Shown here: positions 44,659-51,569 of the stretch, piece by piece
Layout: every line of letters begins with the position of its first letter
Numbering within the stretch: position 1 is the stretch's first letter
Source: an uncultured Maribacter sp.
GTDB taxonomy: Bacteria > Bacteroidota > Bacteroidia > Flavobacteriales > Flavobacteriaceae
Length of the DNA stretch: 64,000 nt
Assembly: GCF_947495965.1 (NCBI RefSeq)
Contig: NZ_CANMBB010000004.1
Coordinates: forward strand, 62,001 to 126,000
Direction of reading: 5' to 3'
Notes under the pieces: generated by a model
Database searches by the model: none
Told to the model about the DNA's origin: nothing
The model's input: only the letters and a program-made list of their open reading frames with translations
Made by a program: the position numbers and the translations under genes

Positions 44659-44685
44659 AAATTAGTTAACTAAGTTAACTAATTT
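44659..44685. promoter_or_regulatory. Catabolic-regulon operator, eleven-gene minus operon
   Basis: A 27-base perfect palindrome, GTTAAC-TAA-GTTAAC... with AAATTA and TAATTT wings around a central base. It is the exact reverse complement of the site at 21804-21830. It lies 20 bases upstream of the HMG-CoA-lyase-like start, so the transcript leader must be very short. No strong TAnnTTTG is seen in the intervening bases. Confidence 0.72.
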
Positions 44686-44787
44686 TATTGAAATAGCCTA
44701 TTTTAAAATAGAAAAGTAGGTTTTATAGGTATAAAAAAAGTAACTTATATATGGTATGTTTTATATAAAAAGAAGCTAAAGTGCTAA

Positions 44788-44814
44788 AAATTAGTTAACT
44801 TAGTTAACTAATTG
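44788..44814. promoter_or_regulatory. Catabolic-regulon operator, ALDH-VOC unit
   Basis: The same palindrome in the 21804 orientation, identical in 26 of 27 positions (G instead of T at the last base). TATTTTAC at 44816-44823 is a weak -7 candidate. A TTG at 44812 lies inside the site, which argues against that start for the ALDH gene. Confidence 0.7.
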
Positions 44815-44853
44815 CTATTTTACATAAAAATAGTTCTCATAGAATTTTTGAAA

Positions 44854-46290
44854 ATGTATAACATGATGAAGATAAGAAACCCGTATACAGGAATTTATGA
44901 TTATAATTTGAAGACCGATACTATAGTTGAAATTCAGGATAAATCAAAAGAGCTTAGAAGTAATAAAAAATCTTGGCAAAATGCAGGAGTAACGTATAGA
45001 GCACAGATTCTTCAAAAATGGAAAAAAAGTATTGAAAAATATGAAGAAGAAATTGTACTAGCTTTAAGTGAAGATACTGGCAGAAATTATATTTCTAAAT
45101 ATGAAGTAAAAGGTATTTTAGGGATGATAGATGGTTGGTGTTATAAAGCGCCATTAATTATGAAAGATATTGATGAAAAGCCTTCTGTTTTTGATCCTAA
45201 TGTTACCATAGTAGAAAAAAGAATATCTTTTGATTTAGTAGGGGTAATAGGGCCATGGAATTTTCCTATTACACTTTCTCTTATTGATGCAATACCTGCA
45301 TTAATGGCTGGTTCTGCAGTACTTTTAAAACCAAGTGAAGTAACCCCAAGGTATTTAGACCCTTTAGAAAAGAGTATTAAAGAAGTTCCAGAGCTAGACG
45401 CCGTTTTAAAATTGGTAAGGGGTGGCGCAGAAGTAGGCAAGGAAGTAGTAAATACATCAGACGCTATTTGTTTTACAGGCAGTGTGGCAACAGGAGAACA
45501 TATTGCTTTGGCTTGTGCAAAGCGTTTAATACCTGCTTTTTTAGAATTAGGAGGAAAAGACCCAGCCATTGTTTTAGAAGATGCAGATATAGAAATTGCA
45601 ACAGATGCGGTTTTGCGTTCAGCTGTAGGAGCAACAGGGCAAGCTTGCCAGTCTTTAGAAAGGATATATGTGCATAAAAATATATACAGCAGTTTTTTAG
45701 AATTATTAATTAAGAAAGCCAAAGAAGCTACGTTAAATACAGGAGAAAAATCTAAAGGACAAATAGGTCCAATAATCTTTGAAAAACAAGCAACAGCAAT
45801 CCAGGAACAAATTAATGATGCAAAGAGTAAAGAGGCAGTTATTCATTGTGGTGGAAAAATAGAAAACCATAATGGAGGATTATGGTGTAGACCAACAGTT
45901 TTATCTAATGTGAATCATGGTATGAAAGTTATGTCCGAAGAAACTTTTGGACCTTTAATTCCTGTAATGTCTTTTTCAACAATAGAGGAGGCAATAGAAT
46001 TAGCAAACGATTCTGAATTTGGATTATCTGCATCTTTATTCTCAAGTAATACAGATGCAATTAATAAAATTTCTTTTGAGATTGAAGCTGGCGCAATTAG
46101 TATTAATGATGGTAGCTTAACTAATAAAATATATGATGCAGAGAAAAATGCATTTAAAAAATCTGGATTAAATGGTTCTAGAATGGGAGATGCAGGTTTG
46201 TTACGTTTTTTTAGAAAAAGAACATTACTTATTCAAACAGGAAAACCACAAAGTATACTAGATTTTGAGGAAATAAAATTAGAAAAATAA
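44854..46290 (+). CDS. Aldehyde dehydrogenase
   Basis: An NAD(P)-dependent aldehyde dehydrogenase of about 478 residues. The start is set at ATG 44854 (MYNMMKIRNP), because the upstream TTG lies within the operator; ATG 44863 is also possible. Active-site features are LELGGKDPAIVL (Glu), GQACQSLERIYV (catalytic Cys) and FTGSVATG. The C-terminal RFFRKRTLLIQ resembles the coniferyl-aldehyde-type group. It probably oxidises an aldehyde released in the pathway. The VOC gene follows after 18 bases. Confidence 0.84.
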   Translation: MYNMMKIRNPYTGIYDYNLKTDTIVEIQDKSKELRSNKKSWQNAGVTYRAQILQKWKKSIEKYEEEIVLALSEDTGRNYISKYEVKGILGMIDGWCYKAPLIMKDIDEKPSVFDPNVTIVEKRISFDLVGVIGPWNFPITLSLIDAIPALMAGSAVLLKPSEVTPRYLDPLEKSIKEVPELDAVLKLVRGGAEVGKEVVNTSDAICFTGSVATGEHIALACAKRLIPAFLELGGKDPAIVLEDADIEIATDAVLRSAVGATGQACQSLERIYVHKNIYSSFLELLIKKAKEATLNTGEKSKGQIGPIIFEKQATAIQEQINDAKSKEAVIHCGGKIENHNGGLWCRPTVLSNVNHGMKVMSEETFGPLIPVMSFSTIEEAIELANDSEFGLSASLFSSNTDAINKISFEIEAGAISINDGSLTNKIYDAEKNAFKKSGLNGSRMGDAGLLRFFRKRTLLIQTGKPQSILDFEEIKLEK

Positions 46291-46308
46291 ATTAAATATT
46301 AGGAAAGT

Positions 46309-46872
46309 ATGAAAAGGTTGAAAGCATTTACAGTCGTAATTTTATTATTCTATTGTTGCTTCGTGCGATCTCAAGACGCTAAAGATATAAATGATGTATG
46401 GATTGAAGCAAAATTATCTGGAGCAGCCTTTGTAACTCATGATATTGAAGGTAGTGTTCAGTTTTATCAAGATTTCTTGGGCTTTAAAGAGTACAAAAGA
46501 ATGTATTTAAATACTCCAACGGGTTTAGCTCCGTTTGGAGTTACTAAGGAAGAAAAATTATTATATGTAGCTTTAGTTCCTGCTGCTTGGTCTAAGGAAA
46601 ACTCAAACTTTCCAGGTTTAAATTTTGTAGAAATAAAGAAAGCAAAAGTTGGTTCTCTTGAACAAAATGCTAAACGCAAGCCAATAGCAGGTGAAATATT
46701 AAAAGCATACGCGGTAAAGGGTTTAACAGAAATAGCTAAAAGAATGGAAGCTAAAAAAATCCCAATTGTTACACCTTTGGCTCTTTCCATTACTGGGAAG
46801 TCAATGACATTAACTGTGATTGATCCTAATGGAGTTAGGGTTCAAATGTATGAGTATATAAAGAAAGAATAA
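46309..46872 (+). CDS. Exported VOC-family protein
   Basis: A 187-residue protein with a signal peptide (about 1-22, ending FVRSQDA) and one VOC module, AFVTHDIEGSVQFYQDFLGFKEYKRM (about 44-69) and a C-terminal SMTLTVIDPNGVRVQMYEY. It is a single-domain glyoxalase/dioxygenase-fold protein placed in the periplasm or outside the cell. It is co-transcribed with the ALDH gene and has a terminator 24 bases downstream. Whether it is catalytic is not known. Confidence 0.68.
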   Translation: MKRLKAFTVVILLFYCCFVRSQDAKDINDVWIEAKLSGAAFVTHDIEGSVQFYQDFLGFKEYKRMYLNTPTGLAPFGVTKEEKLLYVALVPAAWSKENSNFPGLNFVEIKKAKVGSLEQNAKRKPIAGEILKAYAVKGLTEIAKRMEAKKIPIVTPLALSITGKSMTLTVIDPNGVRVQMYEYIKKE

Positions 46873-46896
46873 TCTGATATCCAAATATTAAAAAAG

Positions 46897-46923
46897 GTAC
46901 TATCGTAATGGTAGTGCTTTTTT
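46897..46923 (+). terminator. Intrinsic terminator after the ALDH-VOC unit
   Basis: GTACTATC (46897-46904) pairs with GGTAGTGC (46910-46917), two wobbles, around a five-base loop and is followed by six T residues. Confidence 0.7.
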
Positions 46924-47190
46924 ATTCCCTTTTTTGGAGGCAATGTAATATGAAACGCATCTAATTTTGTGAAAGTTATAAAGTATAAAGGAGACTTTTT
47001 ATGCGGTTGGGCATGAAATTCAATTAACTAATAAAATATAAGATGTAAAAAATTAGATATAAATATTAGGGTTAAAATAGTTTGTGTATTATAAGAAAGA
47101 GCTTCATTAAATTGTTTTAGAAAGTTTACTTTAATTTTTAGAATAAGAGCGCTATTGTATATTAAAAATATTTATGAAATGTGCTTAAGA

Positions 47191-47228
47191 AAAAAATGCC
47201 TTTTTGATAACATTATCAAAAAGGCATT
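47191..47228 (-). terminator. Terminator of the TonB-receptor gene
   Basis: AATGCCTTTTTGATAA (47195-47210) pairs perfectly over 16 bases with TTATCAAAAAGGCATT (47213-47228). On the minus strand the stem is followed by TTTTTT, 138 bases after the receptor stop. Confidence 0.72.
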
Positions 47229-47247
47229 AATTAGAATTCAAAAAAAA

Positions 47248-47331
47248 GAAAGTGTTGAAAATATCAATGCTTTCTTTTTTATATATAAGTTGGAAAAATT
47301 AAAGACATCTTGAAAAATCATAAACAAGATG
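47248..47331. terminator. Two further hairpins in the convergent region
   Basis: A 14-base stem with two wobble pairs lies at about 47248-47280 (AAAGAAAGTGTTGA pairing with TCAATGCTTTCTTT) and is followed by T residues on the plus strand. Another, CATCTTG (47306-47312) with CAAGATG (47325-47331), lies beyond it. Both may act as back-up terminators. Confidence 0.45.
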
Positions 47332-47365
47332 CCTTTTAAGACTTACTAACTCAAAAAATATTTTT

Positions 47366-50020
47366 TTAAAAGGTATACCCTAAAGTAAATAATACTCTTT
47401 TAGGATTTTGGAATACAGCAGATGATATTCTTCCTATACCATCTGGATTAGCTTGTAATTCTCTTAAACTAGCATCTCCATCCTGCCCTCCAACAACAAG
47501 TTGTCTTGCATTGGCTCCATCAAAAAGATTCTTAATACGCATACTAATTTTTAATTCGTTTTTACCCATAGGGAAGGTATAATATGCGCCAAGATTATAT
47601 TCAGATAATGTTGGTAATTCAACAAGATTTAGCACATCTGCGTAAGCTCCTGAATATGTAATACCTCCAAAGTCTGCACCCCATCTATCTGTGCCATAGC
47701 CAATATTTACATTATAAATAGTATTGGGTCTATTTTGTGCTTTTAATCCGCCTATATCAAAAGCTTGCGAACCATCATCTGCAGTAATTACGGTAAGCCC
47801 ATATACATTGTCTGGATCCGTACTAGAACTTAATGGAACTAAGAATGTTTCATATTCAGAATTAGATAATGTAACAGCTCCTCTTATTAAAAGTCCTTTT
47901 ATAGCTTTTGGCGTATATATGGCAGAAAGTTCACCACCAAATACTTTATTAGAACCAGCTGGCTCCTCTACAAACTCGCCTAAGTCACCATTAAAAATAG
48001 TTGCAGTTCTATTGTCTATAGTAGTATTAAACATCGTTATATCAACCGTTAAATCTCCTAAACCTGCTCTATATCCTATCTCTAAATTATTAACTACTTC
48101 GTTATCATCAGGTAGTTCTGTAGTTAAATTAATAGACCCAGGTAATGAAAATGCTCTAACAAAATTTCCATAAATAGCGGAGGATTTTCCTAATAAATAA
48201 TTAGCACCTATAGAATATGATAAATCCTTGAATTTTAATTCATTTTCTTCAAATGTACCAGGGTCGTAATTTATTCCAGTAGATCTAATTTCTTCAGGAT
48301 CATTGTTAAACCTTGTTTTTAACCAATCATAACGAAAAGATACATTAACACTTAATTTGTCGTTAAAAACCATTTCATCCCCAATAAAAATAGCCGTGCT
48401 TGTTTCCTCTCTATTGGATGAAGTGTTAGAAATGTAAGAGGTACTTGGTAAATTTGGATTACTAAAACTACCTCTAGTAAAACCATTTGGACCTACAGTT
48501 GGATTTCTAAAGGCAACGCTAGATCCGTAAATAAAGTTTAGCCCTAAACGATCTCTTTCGGCAGTACTATAGTAAACACCTCCACTAATATTGTGTTCAG
48601 TATTGGCTCCTTTAATCTGTTTTGAAATTCGATGTTCTGTAATTAAATCTCTATTTTGGTTATCTGCCTGACCATTAAATCTGCTGACAGTAGTATTAAC
48701 ATCGTAAAAAGTAGAGAAGTTAAACTCATTTATGTCTAGGTATTTAAAGTCATTATATCTAAACCTTTCATTCCAGAACCATCCGTTTCCTAAATCAATA
48801 TTAAAATCAACACCGACTGTTGTTCCACGAGATTTCTCCTTGTTTCTTCCAGGATTATCTCTAAGAGCAGCACCAGTATTAGCATCTGTCGCAGCAGAAG
48901 TATCAAAGAAACCATTTCTAACTCCTACTTCACCAAAAGCCTGAGTAAGATTTCCTGCATCATTAAAGAATGTATTTGCGGGGTGCCATCCATCAAGTAT
49001 TTTGCCATTTTCTAAATCCCAAGGAGCATCTGTAATATTTTGAAACTGGTTATTAAAAGTACTACCATAAACACGAATGGAAGATGTTTCCGTAATTAAC
49101 CAATCAAAATTAGCTCTTATTTGCGCTCCTCTATCTTTTTCAAATTGTTCTTTTACACCAGAATCTTCTAAAAGGTACCCACCAATATTATAGCGAATTT
49201 TTTCAGTAAGAGGGCCATTAAAGTTAAAATCTGTACGAAAATCTACTTCATCTTCAAACTGGTGTCCTTCTCTTGAATTATTACTATACTTTGTTAAAGA
49301 AAAAGAACCTTTGTGTTCTGTTCCACCTGTTTTAGATATAATATTTATGGCACCAGCTGCTGCTGCTCTACCAAATAAAGTTGCCGCCGCACCACGAACT
49401 ACTTCAATATTTTGAATACTTGGGTCAATACCATAGAATTCTTGAGTACCTCCAGTTAATCCTTGCGTACCAGAAATTGGTAAACCATCTATTAAGGTCG
49501 TTGTATAACTTGATCCACCAGGAAAACCACGAATGTTAAATCCACCTTTTCTACCTTGTGTTTCGTCAATGGTAACACCTGGTGTATTTTGAATTGCCTC
49601 TGTAAAGGATTCAGGTTTTAAAATATTTAATTCTTGTGTCCCAATAGTATTAATGGCAGTTGTAGCTTGTAGTTTTCTTACTGGTTTTCTTGTAGAAGAT
49701 ACTACTACTTCATTTAATAAACTAACATCTTCTTTAAGTTGAATGTTAACTACCGGCCCATTTACTTCAACTTTTTTACGGCCAAAACCAATATAAGAGA
49801 TAACTAGAATATCTCCGTTTGCTGCTTGTATGCTATACATACCATTTTCATCAGTAATTACACCATTAGAGGTGCCTTGTTGCTGTACCGTTGCTCCCAA
49901 AATTGGAACATTGTTGTCGTCTGTTACTGTTCCTGTTACTGTTCCTTGAGCAAAAGCTCCTATGGAACATAGTAAAAAACTAAGGAAACAAATCAAATGT
50001 GAAATTTTGTACGTTTTCAT
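47366..50020 (-). CDS. TonB-dependent outer-membrane receptor
   Basis: An 884-residue TonB-dependent transporter. A signal peptide (about 1-24, ending GAFAQ) precedes a carboxypeptidase-regulatory-like domain (TGTVTDDNNVPILGATV), a plug domain with NTIGTQELNIL...FNIRGFPGG, and a large barrel ending FTLGYTF. It lacks a paired SusD gene, so a siderophore/heme/vitamin-type uptake role fits better than polysaccharide import. A diverged operator-like palindrome lies about 130 bases upstream. In this locus it may import the catabolic substrate; the ligand is unknown. Confidence 0.85.
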   Translation of the reverse strand: MKTYKISHLICFLSFLLCSIGAFAQGTVTGTVTDDNNVPILGATVQQQGTSNGVITDENGMYSIQAANGDILVISYIGFGRKKVEVNGPVVNIQLKEDVSLLNEVVVSSTRKPVRKLQATTAINTIGTQELNILKPESFTEAIQNTPGVTIDETQGRKGGFNIRGFPGGSSYTTTLIDGLPISGTQGLTGGTQEFYGIDPSIQNIEVVRGAAATLFGRAAAAGAINIISKTGGTEHKGSFSLTKYSNNSREGHQFEDEVDFRTDFNFNGPLTEKIRYNIGGYLLEDSGVKEQFEKDRGAQIRANFDWLITETSSIRVYGSTFNNQFQNITDAPWDLENGKILDGWHPANTFFNDAGNLTQAFGEVGVRNGFFDTSAATDANTGAALRDNPGRNKEKSRGTTVGVDFNIDLGNGWFWNERFRYNDFKYLDINEFNFSTFYDVNTTVSRFNGQADNQNRDLITEHRISKQIKGANTEHNISGGVYYSTAERDRLGLNFIYGSSVAFRNPTVGPNGFTRGSFSNPNLPSTSYISNTSSNREETSTAIFIGDEMVFNDKLSVNVSFRYDWLKTRFNNDPEEIRSTGINYDPGTFEENELKFKDLSYSIGANYLLGKSSAIYGNFVRAFSLPGSINLTTELPDDNEVVNNLEIGYRAGLGDLTVDITMFNTTIDNRTATIFNGDLGEFVEEPAGSNKVFGGELSAIYTPKAIKGLLIRGAVTLSNSEYETFLVPLSSSTDPDNVYGLTVITADDGSQAFDIGGLKAQNRPNTIYNVNIGYGTDRWGADFGGITYSGAYADVLNLVELPTLSEYNLGAYYTFPMGKNELKISMRIKNLFDGANARQLVVGGQDGDASLRELQANPDGIGRISSAVFQNPKRVLFTLGYTF

Positions 50021-50153
50021 AGGTGTTTAATTATTAGTTCAATTTAGTTGATTTAACATAGTGTTTTTGGTGGTTACAAGCTTTTCTATTGGTGTATTTA
50101 TAATAGATTAGGCTCTAAATTCTTTACCAATATAATAATTAATAATGTTAATC

Positions 50154-50168
50154 GTTAATTAAATTAAC
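50154..50168. promoter_or_regulatory. Operator-like palindrome upstream of the TonB receptor
   Basis: GTTAATT, a central A, and AATTAAC form a perfect 15-base palindrome that matches the regulon core with C/T and A/G exchanges (GTTAAy-TwA-rTTAAC). It is flanked by further TTAAC half-sites. Confidence 0.5.
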
Positions 50169-50386
50169 TATTTTTTTAAAAAAAAGTTGATTTTTATAAT
50201 TTTTAAGGTAAATTTTTAATATTATTTAATATTTAGCACGTATTTTTAATTATTATTCAATGGTTACTATATTACGTTGCTAATATTCTATAAATAATAG
50301 CCTATATATTAAGGTATATTTTTTCATTTTTTAGAATAATTAGTGGTAAAAATTCTTAACAATAAAATTAATTAATTATATGAACT

Positions 50387-50401
50387 ATTAATTAAGTTAA
50401 T
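50387..50401. promoter_or_regulatory. Operator-like palindrome upstream of the DUF1838-like gene
   Basis: ATTAATTAAGTTAAT is symmetric apart from one pair of positions and resembles the diverged site at 50154. TATTTTG just downstream is a -7 candidate with one base fewer between TA and TTTG. Confidence 0.42.
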
Positions 50402-50485
50402 TATTTATTTTGTACATTAGGATTGTAAAAATAATTTACGTTTACAGTTTAAATAACTAAGATTACCTAATTTAAAATATTTAAT

Positions 50486-51352
50486 ATGAGACTAATTAGT
50501 AGTTTATTCCTTATCTTTTTTATTCTTATAGGTTGTAAAGAAGAAAAACAATTAAATATCCAGAAAGAAAAAAAAGAAGTATTACATCCATCTCAAGATA
50601 AAATATCTTACCAAAATGCTCCAGAACCTCTTAAAATATGGGTTAATGCAAGAGCAGGTACTGGAGAACCTGTACACTGGATGGCAGAAGGTAGTGTATA
50701 TGAATACCCATCAGGTAAAAAGCTTTTTGGAATGATAGGTTTTGATAGTTCTACAATTATTTGGCCAGAAGAAGAGAATGGAGAAATAACTCATTTAACC
50801 AGAAAAACTTTTGCATACACAGATCCTGAAACAGGAGATGTTATTACAGAATATAATGGAAATAAAGTAGCACCAATTGCATATCCATATCAAATGATAA
50901 CTTATAGGTTAGAAAATAATAAAATTTATGGAGATGTAGAACAAGGAGTTGGAGATAGAGTTCAGAATATTAAGGCTAAAGAGGGTATACCATACAGAAA
51001 AATGGGAAATACATATGTTTATAATGCATCTGTTTTTTTAGATTTTCCTTTACCCTCAGGAACTCAATATCAGGCATGGGAAAATTATGATTTTTTTATT
51101 CACCCAGAGGGTAGTGTAGAAGAACCACACCAAATGAGTTGGCAGCGGTATGGGCAATTACCTAAATGGGCAGGCGGTGGCCCAGCTATTATTCAATTAT
51201 ATTCTTGGCGTGTAGAGAGTCAGGAAGAGTTTCCTGTTAATCTTTTAAAATGGGCAAAAGAAAATAAACCAAATTGGCTTAGTCCTCCAAAAAATATAGA
51301 AGAAGTAAGAATGTTACAGAAAGGAAAAGGAGGCCCAGGGTGGGGAGGTTAA
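50486..51352 (+). CDS. DUF1838-like lipoprotein
   Basis: A 288-residue lipoprotein (lipobox LIGCKEE, Cys at about residue 17). The core KIWVNARAGTGEPVHWMAEGSVYEYPSGK (about 49-77) and RKMGNTYVYNASVFLDFPLPSGTQYQAWENYDFF (around 170-203) resemble the DUF1838 family, whose function is unknown. Many conserved Trp and Tyr residues suggest a ligand-binding beta structure. It is a single-gene unit with its own operator and a strong terminator. The family call is from memory and not certain. Confidence 0.62.
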   Translation: MRLISSLFLIFFILIGCKEEKQLNIQKEKKEVLHPSQDKISYQNAPEPLKIWVNARAGTGEPVHWMAEGSVYEYPSGKKLFGMIGFDSSTIIWPEEENGEITHLTRKTFAYTDPETGDVITEYNGNKVAPIAYPYQMITYRLENNKIYGDVEQGVGDRVQNIKAKEGIPYRKMGNTYVYNASVFLDFPLPSGTQYQAWENYDFFIHPEGSVEEPHQMSWQRYGQLPKWAGGGPAIIQLYSWRVESQEEFPVNLLKWAKENKPNWLSPPKNIEEVRMLQKGKGGPGWGG

Positions 51353-51372
51353 AGAAATAAAAAAATGATTCA

Positions 51373-51413
51373 AAAAACCTTGTTTGTAAATATTTACAAG
51401 CAAGGTTTTTTTT
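51373..51413 (+). terminator. Intrinsic terminator after the DUF1838-like gene
   Basis: AAAAACCTTGTTTGTAAA (51373-51390) pairs over 18 bases with its near-complement (51393-51410, one wobble) around a two-base loop and is followed by T residues. Confidence 0.8.
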
Positions 51414-51486
51414 ATGGTTTCTATATAAATTTAGTAAAACCTATAGTACTAGCACTCTATATAATTAATTTTTATTGCATAAAAAC

Positions 51487-51538
51487 ATAGTTAACATTAT
51501 TAATAGTTAACATTATTAATTAATTTTTATTACCTTTA
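51487..51538 (+). promoter_or_regulatory. Operator and promoter of the pyruvate dehydrogenase unit
   Basis: A 16-base sequence ATAGTTAACATTATTA is tandemly repeated (51487-51502 and 51503-51518). Each copy contains GTTAAC-ATT-ATTAAT, the same core as the nitrilase operator. TACCTTTA at 51531-51538 is a near match to TAnnTTTG; the predicted transcript starts about 27 bases before the ATG. Confidence 0.65.
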
Positions 51539-51569
51539 TACAGTATTTAACATACTCAATAGTAAGATT

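Larger units (their letters stand above)
46873..47365. other. Convergent intergenic region without a gene
   Basis: The 493 bases between the convergent VOC and TonB-receptor genes contain no plausible ORF. They hold the plus-strand terminator at 46897-46923, an A/T-rich stretch, and three hairpins between 47195 and 47331. Confidence 0.6.
50021..50485. other. Divergent intergenic region with two operator-like sites
   Basis: The 465 bases between the divergent TonB-receptor and DUF1838-like genes hold no ORF. They contain the palindromes at 50154-50168 and 50387-50401 and A/T-rich stretches with weak TAnnTTTG-like elements for both directions. Confidence 0.6.

Noticed and set aside
44812-44853. 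TTG start for the aldehyde dehydrogenase
   Set aside because: It lies inside the operator and upstream of the likely transcription start; ATG at 44854 or 44863 fits better.
45141-45722. Long minus-strand ORF inside the aldehyde dehydrogenase gene
   Set aside because: It is an antisense shadow of a well-conserved enzyme and has no promoter or recognisable motif.
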